27,694 nt of DNA from the NCBI GenBank assembly GCA_001839685.1, contig MLAK01001189.1, positions 1 to 27,694 of the forward strand. The letters are read 5' to 3'. The position numbers and the translations under genes are program-made. Below, in pieces: positions 10,182 through 19,712 of the stretch (position 1 is its first letter; every line of letters starts with the position of its first letter). The DNA comes from Tritrichomonas foetus. Its lineage: Eukaryota; Parabasalia; Tritrichomonadida; Tritrichomonadidae. The notes beneath the pieces are model-generated. The model worked only from the letters and a program-made list of their open reading frames with translations, was not told the origin of the DNA and searched no databases.

Positions 10182-10970
10182 NNNNNNNNNNNNNNNNNNN
10201 NNNNNNNNNNNNNNNNNNNNNNNNNNNNNNNNNNNNNNNNNNNNNNNNNNNNNNNNNNNNNNNNNNNNNNNNNNNNNNNNNNNNNNNNNNNNNNNNNNNN
10301 NNNNNNNNNNNNNNNNNNNNNNNNNNNNNNNNNNNNNNNNNNNNNNNNNNNNNNNNNNNNNNNNNNNNNNNNNNNNNNNNNNNNNNNNNNNNNNNNNNNN
10401 NNNNNNNNNNNNNNNNNNNNNNNNNNNNNNNNNNNNNNNNNNNNNNNNNNNNNNNNNNNNNNNNNNNNNNNNNNNNNNNNNNNNNNNNNNNNNNNNNNNN
10501 NNNNNNNNNNNNNNNNNNNNNNNNNNNNNNNNNNNNNNNNNNNNNNNNNNNNNNNNNNNNNNNNNNNNNNNNNNNNNNNNNNNNNNNNNNNNNNNNNNNN
10601 NNNNNNNNNNNNNNNNNNNNNNNNNNNNNNNNNNNNNNNNNNNNNNNNNNNNNNNNNNNNNNNNNNNNNNNNNNNNNNNNNNNNNNNNNNNNNNNNNNNN
10701 NNNNNNNNNNNNNNNNNNNNNNNNNNNNNNNNNNNNNNNNNNNNNNNNNNNNNNNNNNNNNNNNNNNNNNNNNNNNNNNNNNNNNNNNNNNNNNNNNNNN
10801 NNNNNNNNNNNNNNNNNNNNNNNNNNNNNNNNNNNNNNNNNNNNNNNNNNNNNNNNNNNNNNNNNNNNNNNNNNNNNNNNNNNNNNNNNNNNNNNNNNNN
10901 NNNNNNNNNNNNNNNNNNNNNNNNNNNNNNNNNNNNNNNNNNNNNNNNNNNNNNNNNNNNNNNNNNNNNN
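10182..10970. other. Assembly gap (789 N) at the centre of the inverted repeat
   Basis: Unsequenced bases. The stated length is probably an estimate from paired reads. Any open frame drawn across it is meaningless. Assemblers commonly fail at the centre of palindromes or inside transposons with long inverted ends. Confidence 0.99.
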
Positions 10971-11308
10971 TTTTTTATCCAAATTTTCAATAAATATATG
11001 CATATATGATGTTAATAGATGCATTAAGTCATTTTCGTTTAATTTTGAAAAAGTCGAAATTGCGAATTTAATTTACGATTCCAGAAAAAAAAATTTACGA
11101 GACTGTGTTAATTTAATCTTCACAATAAACTAAATTATTTATATAAATATTAAACAATAAATTTAAATTGATCTTTAGATATTCATGTTTTATTTATTAC
11201 AACGATCATAATTCTTTCAATTACAAACCAGATATATTATCAAAAAGCTGAATGTTTTCACTTCGAAACCGACGTTTTCACTCAAATCCGGCGCTACTAT
11301 ATTGAATT
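10971..11308. repeat. Right arm of the 338-bp perfect inverted repeat
   Basis: Exact reverse complement of 9844-10181, ending GGCGCTACTATATTGAATT. Beyond 11308 the symmetry stops at once (AATGTGG on the right, GCATGC on the left), so the boundary is sharp. Confidence 0.9.
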
Positions 11309-12180
11309 AATGTGGAAATTGAGAACCTTGTATTGAAAATTGCAACAGAGACGTTGGTTAGAGAAAAAACAACAGAGTGATTTTTCACTCCATATTGATA
11401 GAATACAATATTTACTAAGTGAAATGATATAAGCTTCGAGGTGAGTGAAATAAAAAAATTGAAATAAAAATGTGGCTTTACAAATTGCATTGGTATATGG
11501 TCTTAAATTTAACCATTATTCAGAAATATTTAATTCTTTTCTACGTACTTTATTGAAATTTGAAAATGGCGTGAAAATATTCTGAATGAATAGTCTTTGT
11601 ATGGTGAATTTATTGAATGATAATTTCAAGCTCATTCAAAATGATCGCTTAAATAGAAAACTTTTAAAAGCTGATTATCTTTATGAATATGCCATTGTGA
11701 TTTAAAACATGCTATTATCCGAATGTTATTAACACTATCAATATTCAATGTTGTTAATCTGAGTGATTTTGATTTATTAAAGTTTATCGACAAAAATTTA
11801 ATATGAAATTCGGCGAACTCATGAAATAACCAGTTCAGTTTTCATGTTTTGATGGATTTTGTGGATTTAATGATTCACCAACAAAAAGCAGCATATAGAA
11901 TAACTAACATGATAGTGTCATTTGATCCTCAGAACTGTCATCAAATATATGATTTCAAATTAAGAAATCTTTGTCATGTAATTTCATCCTAAGGTTTGAT
12001 GGGGCCAGTAAAATCACTTAGTCTTATTCACTTCACTGCCTGCAGTATAAATGGAATATATGGAATACAAATATAATACTTATATCTAACAAAATCAATA
12101 ATACAATGAATAAGAGGAAAAAGTCGATCTAGAATGCGAATTTTCGGAAATAATGTTGGCTTTATCTAAAAAATTTAAAT
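11309..12180. other. Intergenic region between inverted repeat and ankyrin gene
   Basis: About 870 bp of AT-rich DNA. Only short open frames of low coding quality occur, and the one that looks best runs across the inverted-repeat boundary. No tRNA-like fold or terminal repeats were recognised. Confidence 0.6.
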
Positions 12181-14331
12181 TTATTTAGTTTTATTAAATA
12201 GAGTTTTGATTCTATTACTTGCATAATCAAAAGCAGTTTTCTTTTCTTCATTTTTTGAGTGAATATTAATTTTGGGATGATCTAGCATTTTTTTGACTAA
12301 GGGTTCATTGGACATCTTGCATGCAATCATTAATGGGGTTAAGTGAACATTGGAATCATCATAATAGAACTGATTAATATTAATATTAGGTGAATCAAGA
12401 AGTACTAAAGAAAGTTTTAGGTTATTGCTTGAAATTGATTGAAACAAAATATCAGGAAAATGTTTTTCAATGTCAAAATTATTCTGTTTTAGTAAGAGGG
12501 AAGCAAAATGATAATTACAGTTTTTGAGACAATATTGAAGGTAATTAGGATAGTCGTATTTAATATTAGGATATTTTTTAAATATCTTTTTTGCAATCTC
12601 TGGATAATTGTGTTTTAAACAAAATAAAACAGTTTGATATTGAATGCCTTCATAACTAATTCTTTTATCATTTGTGAAAATCTCAAAAATCTCTTCAATT
12701 TGTTCTTTGTACGTATTCTCACAAAATTTATTTTTATGAATCTCATTGATCCATAGCCTTTTGAATATTAACGATAATGGTGTATCTCCTTCACTGTTCA
12801 TAATATTGATATCAATCTTTGGTTCATTTAATAATATTTTTATACATTTTATTTTTTTCTCCATACAAGCCATATGAAGGGCAGTATTATTTTTTGAACA
12901 TTTATCACAATTAATATCAATGCCCTTCTGATTCATAAAATATTTAACATATTTAAGTGGATAACTTACGATTGCAAATGCTAAAGGAGTAAGCATTCTA
13001 TTAGATGCTAATTTTTCATCGAATTCTGTGTCATATATCGTTTCTTGAGGAGTATAAAAATAATAATTCATAATTGACAATGCTCCTCGATTCTTAATAA
13101 CAATATCAAGATTTTCATAAAAATCTTGATTCGAATAATACGGATATGATTGATTAATATTGGTATTTAGATGTTCAAATAGGATGTCAATAAAATGTGT
13201 ATTTTCTTCTTTAATAAAATTAAATTCATTACTGAAGCATGCGTCATAGGAATTCTTTAAATCGATACAGATGTGATAAATAGATTGAATGATGATTTCA
13301 TTGAAATAATTTTCGAATAAAAAATCTAAAAGCACTTTATTTCCATAGATAGAAATGCAGGAAATAATCAAAGATTTTAAATATTTTTGGTAACTTTCAT
13401 TTGTTTCTTGAATTTTTAAATCTATTAGTAAAAAGAGTCTTTTCATTGCTAAAAAAGATCCCGAACAAAATATTTGATTCAAGAAAAGAAATATTTCATT
13501 TTCAAAATTGATAGTTTGTCCTTTTGTCTCAATAATCCATTCGAGAATCTCATTTGAATGCATATACGCTGCAATATTATGAGTTCCTGCATAATAATCG
13601 GACATAATATCTTTATGAAGATTTTCTATTTCTATTTCAACCTGATGAATTATATCAATATTTCTACCATGAACAGCAAATCTCATTAAATCATTAGTGA
13701 GACCACAACCATTCATTTGGAGATAGATATAACATTTCACTGATCCATAAAAAGCGGCACATTCAATTAAGTTTTTTGGTCTTTGTATCCTTCGTGAACA
13801 AATATCATCAAATGTTTTAACTTCATCTAATTTCATTGATGGATTTTCAAAGTATAAAATTTGCAGTTTATCGATATCATCTTTCATGACACATTCTTCA
13901 AGTTCAGTTGGTTTTATATTTAGATATTTTGCTGGAATGTTTATAGAATTCAGTAAATTTTCATTAACAATTTCGAATTCGATGAACTTTTGAATTAATG
14001 CATCAAAATTTATAAATTCATTTGTTAAAAACTGATACTGTGAAAAAAATGATAAAACAAATGTGGCAAATTTTACAGCGAAATCACCTGTTTCGTCATA
14101 AATTTCGAGAAGATCCATAATTACATCAAGCATTTCTGGGTGAGTGAGATAAATTGATGTGATTAAACGATATATGGTTTGATGACCAATTTCATTGATA
14201 TGATTTTGTATAAAATTACAAATTGATTCAATATTATCTTCATTTAAACTTAATATCATTTCTTCACATTCCAGAAGTAGGTTAAATCCATTGGATAAAG
14301 CCACTTCTTTAAAGGGGAAGAGGAAGTTCAT
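12181..14331 (-). CDS. DUF3447-ankyrin repeat protein
   Basis: A 716-aa intact protein starting at the ATG at 14331. Residues 1-170 are a helical leader of the kind found before DUF3447 in trichomonad proteins. Residues about 180-270 match DUF3447, a degenerate ankyrin-like unit (ECAAFYGS, then FAVHGRN..IIHQ, then EILEWIIE). Residues about 445-530 and 670-712 are recognisable ankyrin repeats (TPLAFA, TALHMAC, TPLSLI, TPLMIAC). Between them are more divergent helical pairs. Ankyrin stacks are protein-binding surfaces; this family is greatly expanded in trichomonads and its partners are unknown. The stop is followed by TAAATAAA, a good polyadenylation context. The initiator is weak: TCATC ends 7 nt before the ATG. 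The gene resembles the disrupted one at 21880-24832 in architecture but is not a close copy. Confidence 0.88.
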   Translation of the reverse strand: MNFLFPFKEVALSNGFNLLLECEEMILSLNEDNIESICNFIQNHINEIGHQTIYRLITSIYLTHPEMLDVIMDLLEIYDETGDFAVKFATFVLSFFSQYQFLTNEFINFDALIQKFIEFEIVNENLLNSINIPAKYLNIKPTELEECVMKDDIDKLQILYFENPSMKLDEVKTFDDICSRRIQRPKNLIECAAFYGSVKCYIYLQMNGCGLTNDLMRFAVHGRNIDIIHQVEIEIENLHKDIMSDYYAGTHNIAAYMHSNEILEWIIETKGQTINFENEIFLFLNQIFCSGSFLAMKRLFLLIDLKIQETNESYQKYLKSLIISCISIYGNKVLLDFLFENYFNEIIIQSIYHICIDLKNSYDACFSNEFNFIKEENTHFIDILFEHLNTNINQSYPYYSNQDFYENLDIVIKNRGALSIMNYYFYTPQETIYDTEFDEKLASNRMLTPLAFAIVSYPLKYVKYFMNQKGIDINCDKCSKNNTALHMACMEKKIKCIKILLNEPKIDINIMNSEGDTPLSLIFKRLWINEIHKNKFCENTYKEQIEEIFEIFTNDKRISYEGIQYQTVLFCLKHNYPEIAKKIFKKYPNIKYDYPNYLQYCLKNCNYHFASLLLKQNNFDIEKHFPDILFQSISSNNLKLSLVLLDSPNININQFYYDDSNVHLTPLMIACKMSNEPLVKKMLDHPKINIHSKNEEKKTAFDYASNRIKTLFNKTK

Positions 14332-14419
14332 TGAAAAGATGAGGCAATATAATTTCTGTCAGTTTGAATTCAATTTTTTAAATAGATAAATGGCCAATCG
14401 CTGTTTCGATATGAATTGA

Positions 14420-14429
14420 TGATTATTTA
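14420..14429. repeat. Target-site duplication, left copy
   Basis: TGATTATTTA, identical to 15323-15332, directly abutting the left terminal inverted repeat of the 893-bp element. Confidence 0.85.
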
Positions 14430-15322
14430 AAAGTACACAACCTGGAAATACGTTTATTTTCATTAAATAAACTGAACTTTTTCGAATCTTGGAAACAACT
14501 TCCCGACTCTCTGATGCTTAATTTACAGCAACGAATTTTTGCTGAATAGATCTCAACCAATAAAAAATGCCAAAATTCGCTTGATTACTATTTTCGAAAT
14601 TACACGTTATTTCTAAAATCTCCAGGCAGATGAAAGATTTTGCCCTTTCCACTAGATCAAAGAGTTACTCAAATATTTCTCTATATTATCCCTACTATGT
14701 GGACAATTTTATCGAATTTATCTTGCAATACACCAATTTTATTGAATTTGAATTTTCCGAAAGATTGATGCTTAGATTTTTTTTCAAACTTTGCCAACAT
14801 GCACAATTTCGTCAGAATGTATTAACATCGATTTATAAAGCATTTTCGTCTTTTGGTTGTCGAGAATTACGTTCTCAAAAAAAATTCGCTATTTGATCAA
14901 AATCTAATGAACCAATTGTATTCAACTCACACAAAATCATGAACATTCTTATTAATAAAGAAGGAAATTGAATTTAATTCTGAAATTATTTGAGAATCTT
15001 ATTTTTTGGGCATAATTTTTTTTTCTTTCTTAAAATCCTTTTGAAGGAGCTTATCCATGTAAATACTCTCAAAAATCAAGGATATGTCGCATATGTGTGG
15101 GAAAAAAGTAGATTTTCATTTTCAATGGAATAGACGATTATAATGTATTCAAAACAANAAGTATTTCTAAAAAAATTGCTTTTTTTATTAAATCGAAGAA
15201 TATCTCAAAAATAAAAAGACAAAATCTTTTAATATTTTGGATATATTATTTTTTAATTATGCTAATTATATGGAGAAAATATAAATAAAATCATAAGCGT
15301 AGAAGCATAGGTTGTGTACTTT
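14430..15322. mobile_element. 893-bp non-autonomous DNA transposon (MITE-like) with 14-bp TIRs
   Basis: The left end, 14430-14443, is AAAGTACACAACCT; the right end, 15309-15322, is its exact reverse complement. Weaker similarity continues inward (TACG..TTAT on both sides). Perfect 10-bp direct repeats flank it. A 10-bp duplication is in the range of Mutator-like elements (commonly 9-11 bp) and unlike mariner (TA) or hAT (8 bp), so a MULE origin is inferred. An 88-codon plus-strand open frame at 14630-14896 is too short for a transposase and resembles nothing I know. The single unresolved base at 15158 is the only isolated N outside the zinc-finger element, which fits a repeated sequence. The element sits between the ankyrin gene's 5' end and a kinase gene's 3' end. 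Confidence 0.82.
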
Positions 15323-15332
15323 TGATTATTTA
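15323..15332. repeat. Target-site duplication, right copy
   Basis: TGATTATTTA directly after the right terminal inverted repeat; identical to 14420-14429. Confidence 0.85.
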
Positions 15333-15734
15333 TGGATATATCATTCAAAATCATCGATTTTCTTGATTAAATGTACGATGTCGTATATTTATGATATTTT
15401 TTCGGTTGCAAATCATATATTAATTTAGTTCCAAAAAATAACAATCGTATCTGTGAATGTTTGTCATTCATACATATTATTTTCACTGATCAATTGAAAA
15501 ATCTCTCCTTTTCTTCTTTAAATTAGAATCCATAAATACCTTCAGAGAACAATATTACAAGATATCCCTCATCTGAAATGATAATTGCCTCTGCAAATTG
15601 TAAGAAATCAATGATTTATTATAAATTACATTTTTGTCCATGAGGCCATCACATTCATTAGAGATCAATAACTTGTAATCGAACATAAAATTCAAACAAA
15701 ATAAAAAGCTAGCTTTCTCGAATATATAACAAGT
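15333..15734. other. Intergenic region downstream of the first kinase gene
   Basis: About 400 bp of AT-rich sequence. No open frame, RNA fold or repeat that I can support. Confidence 0.6.
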
Positions 15735-16832
15735 TTAGTATTCATCTGGATTCTCTTCAAATTGTAGCATCAGTGGCATTTTGTTTACTTCTGATGAATC
15801 ATCCGCGTGGAAAGCATCAAGAGATGTCATTGTGTGAGTCATTGTATCAGTTGTACAAATTCTGTGGTTGCATCTTTTTGCAGGCTTCTTTAAAATAAAA
15901 AAGACTTTCGAGTGTTGTTTGCTTGTTGGTGAAATAAACTTTTTCAAATACGCTTTTTCTTTTATAGAGGAGTTTCCTTGTGGAAAGATATTAAATTTAA
16001 TTGAGAGCACCTGCTTTTGAGGGAAAAGAGAATTTTGTAGGAGCTTTTGGGTATTTGGCCTATGTTTTGGATTGACATGAAGCATTGAACGAATCAATGA
16101 TGCTATTTTTGGTAAGACTGTTTTGGGAATTTTATATTGGCCTTGTTCTATTGATTTCAGCATCGCCTTCTGAGGCTTTGATGGCCATGGAAGGCTTCCA
16201 ACTGCCATGTAATAAAATGTTACACCAAGTGACCAAATATCCGACACAATTGGATCATATTCTTGCTCAATTACAATTTCAGGTGAACTGAATGGTTTTG
16301 AGCATGAAAAAAAGCCGATGAATTCGCCTGGTTCAGTCTTTGTTGAGATTCCAAAATCAATAAATTTTGGTCGGTTATAACCGTCAATCAAAATATTTGA
16401 TGGTTTTATATCACGATGCGCAATTTGTTTGGAATGCATATAATTCAATCCGAGCAGTAATTCCTGAAACAAGTAAATTAGAACTTCGTTTTTTGGAACA
16501 GAGTAACGTGACATATATTGGTGAAGTGACCCATTTGGACAATATTCTAAAATACAATAGATAAATTTTCCTTTTTTAAAAGTATCGTACATTCTGATGA
16601 TGTTGGGGTGCTCAAGCTGCCTCAAAAAGTCGATGTCCGTTGTTTCATGTTTAACCATTCCAACAGGCATCACTTTTGCCACAAAGTCGATGTTATATTT
16701 TTCTGTCCTTACGAGGAAAACGCGCGAGTAGCCTCCTTTTCCGATGAGTTGTTCGAATGTATATTTGCCGATGGTTTGAGGTAAATATTGAGAAAAGCTG
16801 TCCAAATCTGCGAAAATCTTTGAATCTATCAT
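15735..16832 (-). CDS. CAMK-like serine/threonine protein kinase (downstream paralog)
   Basis: A 365-aa protein with a complete kinase domain at residues about 24-270. The glycine loop is GKGGYS (31-36), the ATP lysine is K53 in VAKV, the catalytic loop is HRDIKPSN (139-146) and the metal motif is DFG (159-161). The APE motif reads SPE (183-185), a mild variant. HRD with a following Lys and a C-terminal lobe of CAMKL type make it a probable active Ser/Thr kinase. The C-terminal tail (about 275-365) is basic, low in conserved motifs and may hold regulatory or docking sites; it shares an LS-I-K-x-N pattern with the next gene. No transmembrane segment. The stop overlaps TAAA. No clean initiator was found before the ATG at 16832. 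It lies 385 bp from its paralog, in the same orientation. Confidence 0.92.
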   Translation of the reverse strand: MIDSKIFADLDSFSQYLPQTIGKYTFEQLIGKGGYSRVFLVRTEKYNIDFVAKVMPVGMVKHETTDIDFLRQLEHPNIIRMYDTFKKGKFIYCILEYCPNGSLHQYMSRYSVPKNEVLIYLFQELLLGLNYMHSKQIAHRDIKPSNILIDGYNRPKFIDFGISTKTEPGEFIGFFSCSKPFSSPEIVIEQEYDPIVSDIWSLGVTFYYMAVGSLPWPSKPQKAMLKSIEQGQYKIPKTVLPKIASLIRSMLHVNPKHRPNTQKLLQNSLFPQKQVLSIKFNIFPQGNSSIKEKAYLKKFISPTSKQHSKVFFILKKPAKRCNHRICTTDTMTHTMTSLDAFHADDSSEVNKMPLMLQFEENPDEY

Positions 16833-17217
16833 TCTGGAGTTTCTGTTCGTTTGTTTCTATTCAATTTTATTCTGATAAAGAATAAACAATTGAAAAAATT
16901 AAATGATTGTTGATTTTTTTTGAATAGGGTCATCATTGAATTGACAACGAATTCTTGTCAAAAATTAATTAATTCTCAATAGGTCACATTTTGAGTGGTT
17001 ATTTTCAAAAATTGAAATAGACTTCAGCACAAAAAGTGCCTTTGAGAATTGAATTTTTTGTGTATCACTTTTTGAGAGCTGTCAATGCACTTCTCAGATT
17101 CGTACCAAGTGAATCTAAAAACTTTATTGATTCACTAGGAATCATTCCTAGAATGAATGTATAATTTCTCGAAATCTATTTAGAAAACTAATGTACAAAT
17201 AAAATCAATAATAAAAA
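16833..17217. other. Spacer between the tandem kinase genes
   Basis: 385 bp holding the promoter of the first kinase gene and the 3' flank of the second. It contains a small hairpin (GCAC, five A, GTGC at 17027-17039) and the 17-bp palindrome listed separately. No gene seen. Confidence 0.6.
17135..17151. repeat. 17-bp palindrome CTAGGAATCATTCCTAG
   Basis: Two perfect 8-base arms around a single C. After a two-base bulge the outer TTCA/TGAA also pair. It lies 67 bp past the stop of the second kinase gene and about 300 bp upstream of the first. It could be a protein-binding site or an RNA hairpin near a 3' end; function unknown. Confidence 0.7.
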
Positions 17218-18252
17218 TTAAACGTCATAATCATCTCGACTTCTGCTTATTTCATTTGGACGAACAGCACCAGTTTGTCGTTTCTTCGAAATTGGTGAAA
17301 TAAGAGGTCTTCTAGACGACTGAATTTTAAATGTTTTTAACATTTTCCATTTCTCCGCATCTTCATTATTCAAACCAGAAAGATCTAACTCTGGAGGTGG
17401 CATATTAAAGAGAACGTTTAATTTGATTTCACCAAGCGATAAAGCTGAGTTCATCTGTTGCAAAAGTGGAAAAGTCACAATTGTGTTGATAGTTGGTCGC
17501 TGTAAAAAAATTGGATCTACCATCGACCGAATTAAATGAGCAAAATCTCGATCAACTGATGGAGGAAACCTTATATCACATGATCGGGCCATTTTACGAA
17601 GTGTTTCAACTGAACTAGAATACCAAGGTGGCATTCCAGTAGCCATCATATAAAAAGTGATTCCCAATGCATAAATATCTGCAGCATATGGGTCAAATTC
17701 ATTTTTCTCAAAAATTTCAGGTGCCATAAACAAAAATGAACCTGCCAATTTTTTGCATTTTTCGCCATTGCTGACTTGAGCGCTGAGACCAAAATCACAC
17801 AATTTGAGTCTTTCATAACTATCAATTAGAATATTAGCTGGCTTAATATCACGATGGGCGATGTGTTTTGAGTGGCAATATGCCAATGCTGCAGATATCT
17901 GTTTGCAGAACGCGTAGAGCTTTGGCGGTCGAATTGGGTCGTTCTTTATCATGTCGTTTAATGATCCGTTCTCGCAATATTCGAAAATGATGTAATATTT
18001 GTTATCGACTCTGAAATATTCATAAAGTTTGATTATATTGGGGTGGCTTAAGGACGATAGATTTGTAATTTCCGTAGTGATTTCGCTATTGTCGTTCTTT
18101 CGGACGCTGACTTGCTTGACGACGAAATTTGTATGATATTTTTTTGAAACAACAAGAAAAACTGTGCCGAAAGAGCCATTTCCGACCTTCTTCACAAGCG
18201 AATAGCCATGTTCTTCGAGAATTAAGTTGATATCTTCTTCTTCGACTGTCAT
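17218..18252 (-). CDS. CAMK-like serine/threonine protein kinase (upstream paralog)
   Basis: A 344-aa protein counted from the first ATG at 18252; the open frame extends six codons upstream but opens with TTG. The kinase domain spans about residues 18-272: glycine loop GNGSFG (24-29), ATP lysine K46, HRDIKPAN (133-140), DFG (153-155) and APE (177-179). All catalytic residues are present, so it should be active. A conserved helix and tail after the domain (LGEIKLN.LFN) match the tail of the neighbour, and with the shared EYC-x-NGSL hinge this points to a tandem duplication. The last 40 residues are basic, with several Ser/Arg clusters that could be phosphorylation sites. Such kinases sit near AMPK/MARK-like groups greatly expanded in trichomonads; the substrate is unknown. 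Confidence 0.92.
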   Translation of the reverse strand: MTVEEEDINLILEEHGYSLVKKVGNGSFGTVFLVVSKKYHTNFVVKQVSVRKNDNSEITTEITNLSSLSHPNIIKLYEYFRVDNKYYIIFEYCENGSLNDMIKNDPIRPPKLYAFCKQISAALAYCHSKHIAHRDIKPANILIDSYERLKLCDFGLSAQVSNGEKCKKLAGSFLFMAPEIFEKNEFDPYAADIYALGITFYMMATGMPPWYSSSVETLRKMARSCDIRFPPSVDRDFAHLIRSMVDPIFLQRPTINTIVTFPLLQQMNSALSLGEIKLNVLFNMPPPELDLSGLNNEDAEKWKMLKTFKIQSSRRPLISPISKKRQTGAVRPNEISRSRDDYDV

Positions 18253-19042
18253 GAAAGTTTCGAATTTCAATTTTTAGAATACTCTTCTCAATTTTTGGGA
18301 AATTGACACAATTATTTGAGAGAATTTCAATTGGAAATGCCAAATTCAAATTCCCCATTTAACTGAATTTGAATTTATTGTTTAGAAAAAAACCAACTCT
18401 TTCTCAATTTTTGAGATAAAATTGATCATTTGAATTGTGATGTTGAATGTTTGGAAAATATATTTATACTTATTCAGCAAATGACATGGTTAATAAGCTT
18501 CCAAATACTCCACTGAAAATAAAAGGGAAGAAGTGAGTTCATATTCACACTTTGAGATATTGTTTTTTTCATTTTCGTAAAAACTCGATTATGCGCCGGA
18601 TATAAACTCGTACCAAAAAAATTTGATATTGAAATAATCAATTTCCTTTTTTATTGATTATCTTCCAAGTTATTGACACCTCTGCATGATAATCAAACTG
18701 GTAAAAGATTACACCCAACCTAAAAGTCTTTCAAGCAAAAGGAATTATTTTGAATGGTTATTTACTTCATAGACCACAACAATAAACAACAAATATAACG
18801 AATCTATTTAAGAAGAATATACAAAATAAAATGAAAGTTAAAAAGTGCTTTTCACATATTTAGTCTTCCGGAAATTTTTTTTCGTCATGAATCGAGCGAA
18901 TTTATGAGGCCATCTCCAAACAAACTTGGAATAATACACATAACATTTATTAAATGAATTTCGATTCACTTTTTTTTTCTGTGATTGAATTCAAAATATA
19001 TTTTTTTTGGTCGCTGCTCCCGACCAAATAGCATTCATTATT
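18253..19042. other. Intergenic region between kinase and Myb genes
   Basis: About 790 bp containing the 5' flank of the kinase gene and the 3' flank of the Myb gene. No coding or RNA feature that I can support. Confidence 0.6.
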
Positions 19043-19675
19043 TTATGGGTACAAAAACGGATGGGTCCATCTCTGGTGCCTCAGCACAGAGTACCATCGG
19101 TTTTTGACTGCGCAGGGGGTCCTGCCGGGTATCTTTTTTGCAATCAAGGTCCATTGGTTTCCTATTCTGAGTCTCTCTTCGACAATTATTTGATCTTCCC
19201 AATGCTCAAACGGAGTCCTTCTAATTTCAGGATTTTTAAATTTATATCTTGCTTTGCATTCTTCAGGTGATTTCTTTCTTCCTGCTACACTGATTGCAGA
19301 AGCAACTTGATTCCAGTCAATTCCATCAATATTTATATTTTCATCATCAGATGAATAATTTCTTTCGTTCTTACTTTTCCCACTGCCGTAAACATGATCG
19401 CTTCTAGGACTACTCGAAGAATGTGAGTTATAATTTACCGAATTATCATTTTCTGATGAATTAATTTCATTCATTGTTGAAATCATTTTTTTCACTTGGC
19501 TTTCTAATATTGCATCTTCCATGCTTGTCCAAATGCATGACTGGCGTTTCTTCATTGTTTCTGTCACCCCGAAATTTCGAACAAGATCGTTCAAAGTTGT
19601 AAAGCGCTTGAGATCTCGATCTGAGAGTGGAAGATCGTCGATTCCAGGAAGAACAAACTGAGATAACTCAACCAT
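19043..19675 (-). CDS. Myb-like DNA-binding protein with two repeats, the first split by an insertion
   Basis: A 210-aa protein from the ATG at 19675. The second Myb repeat is canonical (about residues 155-200): tryptophans at 159, 175 and 194, with IPGRT and AVKNRW in the recognition helix. The first repeat begins at W49 with an ED pair, but its second part (W121, the SPEECKARY helix) comes only after about 50 inserted residues rich in Ser, Asn and Asp. The third aromatic of repeat 1 is a Tyr. Two-repeat Myb proteins regulate transcription in the trichomonad nucleus, some by iron or stage, and bind promoter Myb elements. The N-terminal 45 residues are unassigned. The stop TAA lies in CATAAAAT, overlapping a polyadenylation motif. 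An imperfectly spaced inverted repeat lies just upstream of the start. Confidence 0.88.
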   Translation of the reverse strand: MVELSQFVLPGIDDLPLSDRDLKRFTTLNDLVRNFGVTETMKKRQSCIWTSMEDAILESQVKKMISTMNEINSSENDNSVNYNSHSSSSPRSDHVYGSGKSKNERNYSSDDENINIDGIDWNQVASAISVAGRKKSPEECKARYKFKNPEIRRTPFEHWEDQIIVEERLRIGNQWTLIAKKIPGRTPCAVKNRWYSVLRHQRWTHPFLYP

Positions 19676-19692
19676 GTTTATTTTTCTTTTTC

Positions 19693-19712
19693 GATTCGAT
19701 GAACCGCGAATC
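19693..19712. promoter_or_regulatory. Inverted repeat GATTCG-N8-CGAATC upstream of the Myb gene
   Basis: Two 6-base arms (19693-19698 and 19707-19712) with an 8-base spacer lie 18-37 bp upstream of the Myb start. The position fits a dyad operator, possibly autoregulatory, but a 6-base dyad could occur by chance. Confidence 0.25.

Noticed and set aside
10019..11133. Four long open frames across the N gap
   Set aside because: They consist almost entirely of unknown bases; their mirrored ends only reflect the inverted repeat.
9832..11320. 9-11 bp target duplication around the 338-bp inverted repeat
   Set aside because: Flanks GCATGC and AATGTGG share no direct repeat; only the palindromic AATT is possible.
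11278..11490. 70-codon minus-strand ORF spanning the right edge of the inverted repeat
   Set aside because: It crosses a repeat boundary, lacks family similarity and has no promoter motif.
14630..14896. 88-codon plus-strand ORF inside the TIR element
   Set aside because: It starts with ATG but has no recognisable domain, no initiator motif and AT-driven composition; not enough to call a gene.
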